Of a DNA stretch of 64,000 nucleotides, positions 15,975 through 23,981 are shown in pieces (the first letter of the stretch is position 1; the number at the start of each line of letters is the position of its first letter). The translations under genes and the position numbers were made by a program. This DNA is from Clostridia bacterium (lineage in GTDB: Bacteria; Bacillota; Clostridia; Christensenellales; Aristaeellaceae). The stretch is taken from contig JAFRQX010000032.1 in assembly GCA_017428385.1 (NCBI GenBank), forward strand, positions 49,942 to 113,941, read 5' to 3'. The notes under the pieces are model-generated. The model worked only from the letters and a program-made list of their open reading frames with translations. It did no database searches and had not been told where the DNA came from.

Positions 15975-16628
15975 TCACTCCTTCTCAGTCTCCGGATAGA
16001 AGGCCAGCATATTGGCCATGCTTCGGGTGATATGCAGTTCCATAGCCCGGCGGGCCTCCTCAGCCATGCCGTCCCGGATAAACTGCAGAATCGAGATATG
16101 TTCAAACGTGGAATTCCGGTAGTGTTCCAGGATGTCCTCCGCACTGCCCGCTACACTGGGGCCATTCCAGATCTCCATCAGGTACTTCTGCAGCTGGTGA
16201 TTGCCCGCTGCCGTCCAGATAGCGGTATGGATATCCTGGTTCAGGAGCTCATAGGCACTCCGGCTCACCTCCGTAATATGATCACGGAGATCATACAGCC
16301 GTTCCAGAAGACGTCCTGTTTCCATCCCGTTACCAGCCGCCCTGGCCACCGCCTCCGATTCCAGCAGGCGGCGCATTTCAAAAATATCCCGGACAAACTT
16401 ACGGTCAATGGTATTGACCACAGCGCCCCGGTTCATCCGCAGGGTGATCAATCCTTCCGACTCCAGTTCCTGAAAAGCTTCGCGGACAGGTGTACGGCTG
16501 ACGCCCAGCTGGGCCGCCACGTCCGTCAGGCTCAGTTCATCCCCGCTTTTGTACTCTCCCGCATAAATTGCTTTCCGAAGTTCCGAAGCAATCCGCACCC
16601 TGATCGGCATCAACGACAGCTGATTCAT
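15975..16628 (-). CDS. GntR-family (FadR/FCD subfamily) transcriptional regulator
   Basis: 217-residue regulator. The N-terminal winged helix has VRIASELRKAIYAGEYKSGD, LSLTDVAAQLGVSRTPVREA and GLITLRMNRGAVV. The all-helical FCD ligand domain contains FEMRRLLESEAVARAA and the metal-binding histidine region (LNQDIHTAIW, HITRSM). The start MNQLSLMPIRV follows GGAGGG; longer upstream frames lack a ribosome site. A palindrome, ATCGTATACGAT, lies just before its own start and again before the divergent leuC-like gene, so it probably controls both operons in response to the organic acid. Confidence 0.93.
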   Translation of the reverse strand: MNQLSLMPIRVRIASELRKAIYAGEYKSGDELSLTDVAAQLGVSRTPVREAFQELESEGLITLRMNRGAVVNTIDRKFVRDIFEMRRLLESEAVARAAGNGMETGRLLERLYDLRDHITEVSRSAYELLNQDIHTAIWTAAGNHQLQKYLMEIWNGPSVAGSAEDILEHYRNSTFEHISILQFIRDGMAEEARRAMELHITRSMANMLAFYPETEKE

Positions 16629-16641
16629 AAGCCCTCCAATA

Positions 16642-16653
16642 ATCGTATACGAT
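16642..16653. promoter_or_regulatory. GntR operator upstream of the regulator gene
   Basis: Perfect 12 bp palindrome ATCGTATACGAT, 14 bp upstream of the regulator's start codon, continuing as ATACC. It matches the GTATAC-centred operators of FCD-type GntR proteins. Confidence 0.75.
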
Positions 16654-16742
16654 ATACCAATTAAATTATATCCACTCCTTTTCTTTTTCGCAAGGGGAAA
16701 ACCTTCATTATTCTTAATAATATATAATAAATAGGAAAAGTG

Positions 16743-16771
16743 TTGACAATCATCCTGCTTCATGTTACTCT
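16743..16771 (+). promoter_or_regulatory. Promoter of the organic-acid operon
   Basis: TTGACA, a 17 bp spacer, then TACTCT. The operator cluster at 16784-16817 begins just downstream of the expected transcription start, as expected for repression. Confidence 0.7.
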
Positions 16772-16783
16772 TGTCGTGGTTAA

Positions 16784-16817
16784 ATCGTATACGATATACG
16801 ATATACGTTTTACGATT
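16784..16817. promoter_or_regulatory. GntR operator cluster upstream of the leuC-like gene
   Basis: A complete ATCGTATACGAT palindrome followed in phase by further half-sites (ATACGATATACG, then TTTTACGAT). It is the same operator as at 16642-16653, with extra copies that suggest cooperative binding. Confidence 0.75.
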
Positions 16818-16853
16818 AAACATGAAAAGATGAAATCAAAGGAGGAATGACCC

Positions 16854-18113
16854 ATGCACGCTATTGAAAAGATCCTCGCCCGGAACAGCGGACGGGAAAG
16901 CGTCCGCACCGGTGAGATTGTGACCGCCAAGGTGGACTTTGCTGAGATCAACGACCTGTACCTGCAGACCGTCTATTCCTTTTATGAAATGGGCGGCGAA
17001 AAAGTCTGGGACCGGGAGCGCTGTGCTTTCGTGTTCGACCATTACGCCCCCTGCCCCGATGTAAAGAGCGCCTCCAACCACATGGAAATGCGGGAGTTCG
17101 CACAGAAGAACGACCTGCGCTTCCATTTTGATACCAATTGCGGCGTCTGCCACCAGGTAATGCCGGAAGCCGGCGTGATCTATCCGGGGATGATCGTGGT
17201 CGCAACGGATTCCCACACCACGACCCATGGTGCCTTCGGCGCAATGGGAACCGGCTGCGGCGCCACGGATATGGCCACAATCCTGATGACCGGTGAACTG
17301 TGGTTCCGTGTGCCTGAGATTATTGAGGTCCGGCTGGAAGGAGAAGCCCCAAAGGGTGTCTATCCCAAGGATGTGATCCTGGCCGTACTCGGAAAAATCC
17401 GGGCGGACGGCGCGGTCTACAAAGCAATCGACTTTACCGGCAGCTACGTGGAAAAACTGAATGTAGCCGGCCGCATGACCATCTGCAACATGGCGGTAGA
17501 AATGGGCGCCAAAACCGCCTATATGCAGCCCAACCAGGACGTTCTCGACTACGTCTCCGCCCGGGCGGTTCGTCCCTTCGAGGTGCAGTATACCGATCCG
17601 GGATATGAGTACGCGGAAACGCATGTGTTTGACGTCTCCCGGCTGGAACCGGAACTGGCCTGCCCCCACAGCGTGGAAAATGTTCATCCTCTGAGCGAAG
17701 TCATCTCAGAAAAAGAAGTGAAACTGGATCAGGGATACATCGGCTCCTGCACCGGCGGGCGTGAAGAGGATATCGCCGCTGCCGCCGGGATCCTGAAAGG
17801 AAAGCATATCGCGCCGTACACCCGGCTGATCATCGTTCCCGCCTCCAATGAAGTGCTGGAAAAGTGTATTCAGGAAGGCTATATCCAGGACCTGATGAAG
17901 GCCGGTGCCACCATTACCGCTCCGGGCTGTGCTGCCTGTCTTGGTGTACACGAGGGGATTCTCGCCCCCGGCGAGGTCTGCATCACCAGCACCAACCGGA
18001 ATTTCCCCGGACGCATGGGTTCCAAGGAAGCCAGTCTCTACCTGGCCTCCCCGGCTGCCGTGGCCGCCAGCCTGCTGAATGGAAAAATCACCGACCCAAG
18101 GCCTTATCTGTAA
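16854..18113 (+). CDS. Aconitase-family hydro-lyase large subunit (LeuC-like)
   Basis: 419-residue large subunit of a two-part [4Fe-4S] dehydratase of the isopropylmalate/homoaconitate group. Cluster cysteines are C299 (YIGSCTGGR), C359 and C362 (PGCAACLG). Substrate-loop motifs include DTNCGVCHQV and ATDSHTTTHGAFGAMGTGCG. The small subunit follows directly. No leuA or leuB is nearby; instead there are a malic enzyme and a hydroxycarboxylate transporter under GntR control. The true reaction may therefore be hydration or dehydration of a malate-like acid (citraconate, maleate, dimethylmalate) rather than leucine synthesis. That specificity is inferred from context only. Confidence 0.88.
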   Translation: MHAIEKILARNSGRESVRTGEIVTAKVDFAEINDLYLQTVYSFYEMGGEKVWDRERCAFVFDHYAPCPDVKSASNHMEMREFAQKNDLRFHFDTNCGVCHQVMPEAGVIYPGMIVVATDSHTTTHGAFGAMGTGCGATDMATILMTGELWFRVPEIIEVRLEGEAPKGVYPKDVILAVLGKIRADGAVYKAIDFTGSYVEKLNVAGRMTICNMAVEMGAKTAYMQPNQDVLDYVSARAVRPFEVQYTDPGYEYAETHVFDVSRLEPELACPHSVENVHPLSEVISEKEVKLDQGYIGSCTGGREEDIAAAAGILKGKHIAPYTRLIIVPASNEVLEKCIQEGYIQDLMKAGATITAPGCAACLGVHEGILAPGEVCITSTNRNFPGRMGSKEASLYLASPAAVAASLLNGKITDPRPYL

Positions 18114-18129
18114 GAAGGAGGATAATGTG

Positions 18130-18630
18130 ATGGAAACGAAACTGACAGGTAAAATCATCGTCGTGGGCGACAATATTGATACAGACCAGATCTATCCCGG
18201 CTGTTACCTGGCATTGACAGATCCCAAAGAGATTGGCAGCCACTGTCTCGAAGGAGTCAGCAAAGAAATCGCTCCTTCCTTTCCGCAGGACGGCATTGTT
18301 GTTGCCGGACGGAATTTTGGCTGCGGTTCCAGCCGGGAACATGCACCGATTGCCCTCCTGGCCATGGGCGCCAAAGCCGTGCTGGCAGATTCCTTCGCCC
18401 GGATCTTTTTCCGCAACGCGGTAAACCTGGGTTTGCTGCCGGTCATCTGCAAAGGCATCAGCAGTCACACAGCCGCAGGACAGACAATCACGCTCGATCT
18501 GGAGCAGGGAACCGTCACCGTGGCAGAAACCGGAGAAAGCTATCCCTGCGAACAGCTGGGCGAGCAGGCCATGATGATCCTGGAAGCCGGCGGTATCAAA
18601 CCTTTAATGAGGGCACGTTTCCGGAAATGA
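18130..18630 (+). CDS. Aconitase-family hydro-lyase small subunit (LeuD-like)
   Basis: 166-residue small subunit. GDNIDTDQIYPGCYL and the strongly conserved GRNFGCGSSREHAPIALLAM define the swivel domain that closes over the large subunit's iron-sulfur site. The specificity loop after the DTDQI motif reads YLALTDP rather than the YLRT of true isopropylmalate isomerases, in line with a different substrate. ATG is preferred over a GTG three bases upstream because it lies 8 bp from GGAGG. It is separated from the large subunit by 16 bp. Confidence 0.88.
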   Translation: METKLTGKIIVVGDNIDTDQIYPGCYLALTDPKEIGSHCLEGVSKEIAPSFPQDGIVVAGRNFGCGSSREHAPIALLAMGAKAVLADSFARIFFRNAVNLGLLPVICKGISSHTAAGQTITLDLEQGTVTVAETGESYPCEQLGEQAMMILEAGGIKPLMRARFRK

Positions 18631-18671
18631 TTTTTTCAACGGGAGCCTTCATTTGCATGCCATATTTGGTC

Positions 18672-18700
18672 TTGTTATTTTCCGATTTCTCCATTATAAT
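18672..18700 (+). promoter_or_regulatory. Internal promoter upstream of malic enzyme
   Basis: TTGTTA, 17 bp and TATAAT. Malic enzyme and the transporter can therefore be expressed apart from the LeuCD-like genes. Confidence 0.65.
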
Positions 18701-18741
18701 GAATACACCCAAAAAACATTATTTATAAGGAGGGCATCCCT

Positions 18742-19911
18742 TTGAATTACGCTGAGGAGTCCCTGCGTCTGCATGGCGAATGGCAGGGTAAAATTGAAGT
18801 TGTTTCCCGTGTTCCCGTGAAAACCAAAGATGATCTTTCCCTTGCCTACACGCCCGGCGTTGCCCAGCCCTGTCTGGAAATCCAGAAGGATTACAACAAG
18901 TCCTTCACGCTGACGCGCAGGCATAATCTGGTTGCCGTGATTACAGACGGTACTGCGGTGCTCGGCCTGGGCGATATCGGCCCGGAAGCCGGTATGCCCG
19001 TTATGGAAGGCAAATGTGCCCTGTTCAAGGCCTTCGGCGACGTGGACGCTTTCCCGATCTGTATCCGTAGCAAGGATGTGGACGAGATCGTACGGACCAT
19101 CTACCTGATTTCCGGCAGCTTCGGCGGCATCAACCTGGAGGACATTGCCGCACCCCGCTGCTTCGAGATTGAACGCCGGCTGAAGGAGCTGTGCGATATT
19201 CCCGTGTTCCATGACGACCAGCACGGTACAGCCGTGGTTGTGGGTGCTGCCCTGATCAACGCCCTGAAAGTGGTCAAGAAGGACATCGGCGAAGCGAAAG
19301 TCGTGATCAACGGCGCCGGCAGCGCAGGCATTGCCATCGGCAAGCACCTGCTGAACCTGGGCGTGAAGCATATGAAGATGGTGGACCGCTTCGGTATCCT
19401 GTGCGAGGGTGAACAGATGAATCCCGCCCAGGAAGCCATGGCGAAGATCACCAATCCGGAGAAGTTCTCCGGCAAGCTGGCGGACGCGATGAAGGGCGCG
19501 GATGCGTTCATCGGCGTCAGCGCGCCGCACATCGTCAGCCAGGATATGGTCCGCTCCATGGCCGAAGGCCCGATCATCTTCCCGATGGCCAACCCCACCC
19601 CGGAAATTGAGCCGGACGAAGCCCTGGCCGCCGGAGCCGCCGTGGTCGGCACCGGACGGAGCGATCATCCCAACCAGATCAACAACGTGATGTGCTTCCC
19701 CGGCCTGTTCCGCGGCGCACTGGACGTCCGTGCCACAGACATCAACGAGGAAATGAAGATGGCCGCTTCCCTGGCCCTGGCGGGTCTGGTTTCTGATGAA
19801 GAGCTGAAATCTGATTATATTCTCCCCCTGGCCTTTGACAAACGTATCGGACCCGCCGTGGCAGCGGCGGTTGCGAAGGCAGCACGCGACAGCGGCGTTG
19901 CCAGAATCTGA
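18742..19911 (+). CDS. NAD(P)-dependent malic enzyme (oxaloacetate-decarboxylating)
   Basis: Converts L-malate to pyruvate and CO2 with reduction of NAD(P). At 389 residues it is of the short bacterial type without a phosphotransacetylase tail. Motifs in order: [44 protein letters not shown] (metal and substrate residues), the nucleotide fold [16 protein letters not shown], and [10 protein letters not shown]. The start is TTG, 7 bp after AAGGAGGG. It is followed by a 2-hydroxycarboxylate transporter, so imported malate can be turned directly into pyruvate. Confidence 0.95.
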   Translation: MNYAEESLRLHGEWQGKIEVVSRVPVKTKDDLSLAYTPGVAQPCLEIQKDYNKSFTLTRRHNLVAVITDGTAVLGLGDIGPEAGMPVMEGKCALFKAFGDVDAFPICIRSKDVDEIVRTIYLISGSFGGINLEDIAAPRCFEIERRLKELCDIPVFHDDQHGTAVVVGAALINALKVVKKDIGEAKVVINGAGSAGIAIGKHLLNLGVKHMKMVDRFGILCEGEQMNPAQEAMAKITNPEKFSGKLADAMKGADAFIGVSAPHIVSQDMVRSMAEGPIIFPMANPTPEIEPDEALAAGAAVVGTGRSDHPNQINNVMCFPGLFRGALDVRATDINEEMKMAASLALAGLVSDEELKSDYILPLAFDKRIGPAVAAAVAKAARDSGVARI

Positions 19912-19955
19912 CCCCCCGGTTTCGGTTTCCCAATACGATTTAAGGAGGAATGTCT

Positions 19956-21356
19956 GTGACTACCGCACCCAAGGAGAAAAAAACGTTCCAGCTGTTTAAC
20001 CTTCCCCTGCCGATCTTCCTGATCATCACCGCGGTGACGATCCTGGCCACCTATCTGGGCGTCCTGCCCGCAGGCATGGCCGGCTGCTTCCTGTTCATGA
20101 TCGTACTTGGAACGATTCTGGGCTGGATCGGCGATCATACGCCGATCATCAAGGACTATCTGGGCGGCGGCGCCATCGTGTGTATCTTCGGTTCCGCCCT
20201 GCTGGTATACTTCGGAATCCTGCCCGCAGCCAAGACTGTGGACGGTGAAACCATCTACAACATGACCCTTCCCTTCGGCAAGCTGGACCTCGTCGGCAGC
20301 ATCAACAAGTTCTTCAAGGGCGACGGTGCCTTCCTCGACTGGTACATTGCCGCCCTGATCACCGGTTCCATCCTGGGCATGAACCGGAAGCTGCTCATCA
20401 AGGCCGCGGCCCGTTACTTCCCCGCCATCTTCGGCGGTCTGATCCTGGCCTTCGGCCTGTGCTGCGGCGTAGCTGCCATCATGGGCTATCCGGTCATGAA
20501 CGCCCTGCTGCTGATCGCCCTGCCGATCATGGGCGGCGGTATGGGTGCAGGCGCAACCCCGCTTTCCAAGATCTTTGAAAGCAGCAGCTCCATGACCGCG
20601 GCGCAGGCACTGTCCGTCATGACGCCGGCAGTCGCCATCGGCAACGCGGTCTCCATCGTGCTGGCCGGCGTGCTGGTGAAAGTGATCAAGGGCAAGATGA
20701 ACGGCAACGGCGCCCTGATGCAGGCCGGTTCCATCGATCCGAAGGAACTGGAAATCAGCCCCGAGATGAAGGAAAAGCGTGAATCCCTGAGCCTGCAGAA
20801 CATGGGTATCGGCCTGCTAGTCTCCGGCGCATTCTTCGCCTGGGGCTTCATCCTGGCAGGCGCCTGGAAGGCCCTCGGCACCGGCATCACCATCCATGCC
20901 TACGCCTGGATGATCATCACGGTTGCCATCTGCAAGATCACCAACATCATCCCCGAGCGGATCGAGATTGCCTGCTATCAGTGGTTCCAGTTCATCATGA
21001 AGAACCTGACCAACATGCTGCTGGTCGGCATCGGAATCTGCTACCTGGAGATTGGCACGGTCATCTCCTCCTTCAGCCTGACCTACCTGCTGCTGTGCGC
21101 GGCCACCTGTATCGGTGCCTTCGTCGGCGCGGCATTCATCGGCAAGCTGGTGGGCTTCTATCCCTTCGAATCCGGCGTCACCGCCGGCCTGTGCATGTCC
21201 AACATGGGCGGCACCGGCGACGTTGCGGTGCTGTCCGCTGCGAACCGGATGGAGCTGATGCCCTTCGCACAGATCTCCTCCCGCCTGGGCGGCGCGATCA
21301 TCCTGCTGCTGGCCAGCCTGATGCTCTCTGTTCTGTCCCAGTTCATTGTGGTATAA
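19956..21356 (+). CDS. 2-hydroxycarboxylate transporter (CitS/MleP/CimH family)
   Basis: Secondary transporter of 466 residues and ~11 membrane helices for citrate, malate or lactate, driven by Na+ or H+ symport or by product exchange. Both halves carry the family GGxG re-entrant loop: GGGMGAGATPLSKI in the first and SNMGGTGDVAVLSAANRMEL in the second. The second is followed by the conserved MPFAQISSRLGGA signature. GTG at 19956 is preferred to ATG at 19950, which is only one base from AAGGAGG. Paired with malic enzyme it suggests malate uptake and decarboxylation, possibly with malate/lactate exchange. Confidence 0.93.
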   Translation: MTTAPKEKKTFQLFNLPLPIFLIITAVTILATYLGVLPAGMAGCFLFMIVLGTILGWIGDHTPIIKDYLGGGAIVCIFGSALLVYFGILPAAKTVDGETIYNMTLPFGKLDLVGSINKFFKGDGAFLDWYIAALITGSILGMNRKLLIKAAARYFPAIFGGLILAFGLCCGVAAIMGYPVMNALLLIALPIMGGGMGAGATPLSKIFESSSSMTAAQALSVMTPAVAIGNAVSIVLAGVLVKVIKGKMNGNGALMQAGSIDPKELEISPEMKEKRESLSLQNMGIGLLVSGAFFAWGFILAGAWKALGTGITIHAYAWMIITVAICKITNIIPERIEIACYQWFQFIMKNLTNMLLVGIGICYLEIGTVISSFSLTYLLLCAATCIGAFVGAAFIGKLVGFYPFESGVTAGLCMSNMGGTGDVAVLSAANRMELMPFAQISSRLGGAIILLLASLMLSVLSQFIVV

Positions 21357-21373
21357 TTTCAAACGGTTCTCAG

Positions 21374-21400
21374 ACGGCGGGGGCCCTGGTCCCCGCCGTT
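21374..21400 (+). terminator. Terminator of the organic-acid operon
   Basis: ACGGCGGGG, an 8 nt loop and CCCCGCCGT, followed by TTTGATT. Confidence 0.7.
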
Positions 21401-21422
21401 TGATTATAGAAAGGATTCATTG

Positions 21423-22031
21423 ATGGAGAACAAATGTATCCGGTGCGGCAGTCCGGCCGCATATCCGATCCGCGCCCTGGAGGTTCGTACGCTTCCCGTA
21501 CGTGGAGTCGCCGGCGAGCGGAAAGTCCAGGCGCTGGGCGAAGAAAAGCAAAGCGGCGTCTGCGAACGCTGCGCCCGGGAGCAGCTGAACCTGTCCCTGG
21601 ATCCCGTCCGGGCTGTGAAACCCCAGCTGATCCGATTCGGTGCCGTTTTCGCCGCGGGACTGCTGATTGAGGCTGTTACCTTCCTTTTCCTGAAAGACAA
21701 CCGGCAGGTTTTTCTCCTGCTGGGAATCGCCGCCTTAATCTGCGGCGTGCTCGGTATTTATGACGTCCTGAAAAAGGCAAAGGAAAAAAGTGCCTCCCTC
21801 CGGGCCCTGCCGGAGGCGGAAGCGCTGGAGGAAGCCGCCTGGGATGTGTTTGTCGCTGCCGCTCCGAAAAAGGAAGACGTCAATGACCTGACCTATATTC
21901 CCGTGAATGAGAAGACCCGCAGCCGGAAAAACGGTGATCTGATGATCCTGTACCATCTGCTGCCGGAAATCGCGGTGGAAGCGTGGAAACGCCTTCACCC
22001 GGAAAATACAGACAAAGGAGAAAACCAATGA
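21423..22031 (+). CDS. Zinc-ribbon membrane protein of unknown function
   Basis: 202-residue protein. Two CxxC pairs (CIRCGS near the start, CERCARE near residue 48) form a cytoplasmic zinc ribbon. Two adjacent TM helices follow (AVFAAGLLIEAVTFLFL and VFLLLGIAALICGVLGIYDV), then a charged C-terminal tail. ATG at 21423 is 8 bp from AAAGGA; the TTG just before is less likely. It overlaps the next gene (Dabb) by four bases. No family name is assigned. Confidence 0.65.
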   Translation: MENKCIRCGSPAAYPIRALEVRTLPVRGVAGERKVQALGEEKQSGVCERCAREQLNLSLDPVRAVKPQLIRFGAVFAAGLLIEAVTFLFLKDNRQVFLLLGIAALICGVLGIYDVLKKAKEKSASLRALPEAEALEEAAWDVFVAAAPKKEDVNDLTYIPVNEKTRSRKNGDLMILYHLLPEIAVEAWKRLHPENTDKGENQ

Positions 22032-22324
22032 TCCGCCACATCGTCATGTTCAAAATCAAGGATGAATTCAAGGATGAGATTCCCCAGCTGGTCAAAAACT
22101 TCTACGGCATGAAGGGGAAAATCGAAGGCATGGTCAGCCTGGAGGCCGGCGCCGACTTCCTGCACAGCGATCGCTCCTACGACCTGGCCCTGATTACCGA
22201 GTTTGAGACCCGGGAGGCCTTCGACGCCTACCAGACCCATCCGGTGCATATGCCCGTGAAAAAGCGGATGCACGAGGTACGCAGCGCCTCCGTCGCCTGT
22301 GACTATGAGATCAGGGATCTCTGA
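22028..22324 (+). CDS. Dabb-domain (stress-responsive alpha/beta barrel) protein
   Basis: 98-residue cytoplasmic protein beginning MIRHIVMFKIKDE, the typical opening of dimeric alpha/beta barrel proteins. ADFLHSDRSYDLALITEFET and YQTHPVHMPVKKRM follow, the latter with the usual histidine. The domain forms dimers and occurs in small stress proteins and some enzymes; no substrate can be given. ATG follows AAAGGAGAAAACCA and overlaps the preceding stop, so it is co-translated with the zinc-ribbon membrane protein. Confidence 0.88.
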   Translation: MIRHIVMFKIKDEFKDEIPQLVKNFYGMKGKIEGMVSLEAGADFLHSDRSYDLALITEFETREAFDAYQTHPVHMPVKKRMHEVRSASVACDYEIRDL

Positions 22325-22368
22325 TCCCTGATCAATGCACAATGCATAGTGTTTTACACCTGAAGCAA

Positions 22369-22405
22369 AACAGCACAACAAGCAAAACGATCGTGCTGTT
22401 TTTTT
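22369..22405 (+). terminator. Intrinsic terminator after the Dabb gene
   Basis: AACAGCAC / GTGCTGTT stem with a 16 nt loop, then seven T. Two CAATGCA heptads lie just upstream at 22333-22346. Confidence 0.75.
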
Positions 22406-22432
22406 GTCAAAGCCGCCTGAACAAACCAGCAT

Positions 22433-22464
22433 AATTCTGAATTGTGAATTATGAATTATGAATT
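22433..22464 (+). repeat. Heptanucleotide array (AATTNTG)4
   Basis: AATTCTG, AATTGTG, AATTATG, AATTATG and a partial unit, lying between two convergent terminators. Confidence 0.85.
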
Positions 22465-22467
22465 AAA

Positions 22468-22496
22468 AAAACTGCTCCGGTTTCCGGAGCAGTTTT
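22468..22496. terminator. Terminator of the rpsF-ssb-rpsR operon
   Basis: ACTGCTCCGG, a 3 nt loop and CCGGAGCAGT, with A and T runs on both sides; probably bidirectional. Confidence 0.85.
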
Positions 22497-22506
22497 CTGA
22501 TACATC

Positions 22507-22764
22507 TTATTCCACCGTGTAGGGCATCAAGGCGATGGCACGTGCGCGCTTGATGGCCTCGCTCAGCTGACGCTGATGCTTGGCGCAGTTGCCGCTCATC
22601 CGGCGGGGCAGAATCTTGCCGCGCTCATTGGTGAAGCGGCGCAGGCGGTTGATATCCTTGTAATCGATGTATTCAATCTTGTCAACGCAGAAGCTGCAAA
22701 CCTTCCGGCGGGGACGACGTCCTCCGCGGGGGCGCGGTCTTCTTTCGCCACGTTCTTCAGACAT
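22507..22764 (-). CDS. rpsR: 30S ribosomal protein S18
   Basis: 85-residue ribosomal protein that binds S6 on the platform of the small subunit. It has a basic, glycine- and arginine-rich N-terminus ([18 protein letters not shown]). The conserved core follows: [20 protein letters not shown] and [20 protein letters not shown]. Three cysteines (CSFC and NCAKH) suit a metal-binding (C+) S18. It is the last gene of rpsF-ssb-rpsR, with AAAGGAGG before the start. Confidence 0.98.
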   Translation of the reverse strand: MSEERGERRPRPRGGRRPRRKVCSFCVDKIEYIDYKDINRLRRFTNERGKILPRRMSGNCAKHQRQLSEAIKRARAIALMPYTVE

Positions 22765-22788
22765 TGGCTTTATCCTCCTTTTCGAGCG

Positions 22789-23220
22789 TTAGAACGGCAG
22801 CTCATCGGTTTCCACAGCAGTGAAACCGGCTGCCTGGGAATCAGCAGAGGGAGCTTCGGGAGCAGCGGAAGCAGCATAGCCGCCGGCTTCTCCGTCATTC
22901 CGGGAAGAAAGGAATTCCACTTCATCAGCCGTTACTTCCAGGCTGGCACGGGTGGTGCCGTCGTTGCCTGTAAAGGTACGGACGCTGACCGGTCCGATAA
23001 CGCAGACCTTGCGGCCCTTCGCCAGATACTTGGCGCAGAGTTCTCCGCGCTCACGCCAGGCAGTCACGCGGAAGAAATCCGCTTCAGGCTGTCCGCCCTG
23101 AGCATCACGGCGCTGTCTGCGGTTTACCGCAACGGTAAAGTCACAAACGTTCACACCGGTAGTGGTGGTGCGCAGTTCAGGATCACGGGTCAGGTTTCCG
23201 ATGATTGTCAGCTTATTCAT
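22789..23220 (-). CDS. ssb: Single-stranded DNA-binding protein
   Basis: 143-residue SSB: an OB-fold (MNKLTIIGNLTRDPELRTTT ... FTVAVNRRQRRD ... ADFFRVTAWRERGELCAKYL) followed by a flexible Gly/Ala/Ser-rich tail. It ends in the acidic-hydrophobic tip ETDELPF, which recruits replication and repair proteins. It protects ssDNA in replication, recombination and repair, and is encoded between the S6 and S18 genes as usual in Firmicutes. The start follows GGAGAGGGAAAC. Confidence 0.97.
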   Translation of the reverse strand: MNKLTIIGNLTRDPELRTTTTGVNVCDFTVAVNRRQRRDAQGGQPEADFFRVTAWRERGELCAKYLAKGRKVCVIGPVSVRTFTGNDGTTRASLEVTADEVEFLSSRNDGEAGGYAASAAPEAPSADSQAAGFTAVETDELPF

Positions 23221-23240
23221 GTTTCCCTCTCCTCTCAGAC

Positions 23241-23663
23241 TTACTCTGCATCAGCAGCGGGAGCTTCTTCTGCAGCAACTGCAGGAGCGGCTTCCTCAGC
23301 AACGGGAGCTTCATCCACAGGAGCGGCAACGGGAGCCGGCCTTTCGGCACGGGGCTTCACCGAAGAACGCTTCTCGACCAGCTTGATCACGAGATAACGG
23401 AGAACGTTCTCGTTGATCTGCAGGTTACGCTCGAGCTCGCGGGGCAGTTCGACCGGTGCATTGAAGTTCACCAGCACGTACCAGCCTTCGGTCTTGTAGT
23501 CGATCGCATAGGCCAGGCGGCGCTTGCCCCATGTTTCATCGACTTTCTCGATCTCACCACCGTTGTTAGTAATCAGCGCGGAAACCTTCTCAATCAGTTC
23601 CTTACGGGCGGCTTCCTCCAGATCAGCGTCGATGATGTAGATCATTTCATACCTGTTCATCAT
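23241..23663 (-). CDS. rpsF: 30S ribosomal protein S6
   Basis: 140 residues. The core S6 domain spans ~1-95 (RYEMIYIIDADLEEAARKEL, GKRRLAYAIDYKTEGWYVLV, NENVLRYLVIK). It has an unusual C-terminal extension of ~40 residues rich in Ala, Glu and Pro. S6 pairs with S18 in the 30S platform. Two consecutive ATG codons follow GGAGGTG, at 5 and 8 bp; the second (23660) is equally likely. First gene of the operon, with its promoter at 23727-23755. Confidence 0.97.
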   Translation of the reverse strand: MMNRYEMIYIIDADLEEAARKELIEKVSALITNNGGEIEKVDETWGKRRLAYAIDYKTEGWYVLVNFNAPVELPRELERNLQINENVLRYLVIKLVEKRSSVKPRAERPAPVAAPVDEAPVAEEAAPAVAAEEAPAADAE

Positions 23664-23726
23664 TCTTTCACCTCCTCACGGACTTTTGGCGCTGCTTTCT
23701 GCAGCGCAAGGATGTGCCAGATACGG

Positions 23727-23755
23727 ATTATATCAAAGAAATCAACGCTTGGCAA
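23727..23755 (-). promoter_or_regulatory. Promoter of rpsF-ssb-rpsR
   Basis: On the minus strand TTGCCA (23755-23750), 17 bp, TATAAT (23732-23727). The two-hairpin repeat element ends 3 bp upstream of the -35. Confidence 0.8.
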
Positions 23756-23757
23756 GC

Positions 23758-23840
23758 GGTTTTGTCCAAATTTTTAATTTGGGTAACAAAACCCTTATTA
23801 CAGCCGTCCATATCTTCGAGCGTAAGCGAAGAAGAGATGG
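23758..23840 (-). repeat. Two-hairpin repeat element, copy A (upstream of rpsF)
   Basis: 83 bp element that matches 46316-46401 in sequence and fold. Hairpin 1 has stems CCAT/ATGG and TCTTCG/CGAAGA. A linker with CTGTAATAA follows. Hairpin 2 has GGTTTTGT/ACAAAACC and CCAAATT/AATTTGG with a bulge. Several stem pairs differ from copy B by paired changes. It lies directly upstream of the rpsF promoter; the opposite side leads to traX, whose extended -10 (TGGTATAAT) ends at 23922. Confidence 0.75.
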
Positions 23841-23981
23841 TTTACGGCGATCATAAGCTTTTTTTATTGCTTTTTTCAGTTCTTCCGGGGGCCTGTCCCG
23901 AAACCACAAAACGTGGTATAATCCTTGTATTCTGTTCCATATGTAGTAGCCGGAGAGCAATCCCCGCAGGAGGATATTTTC

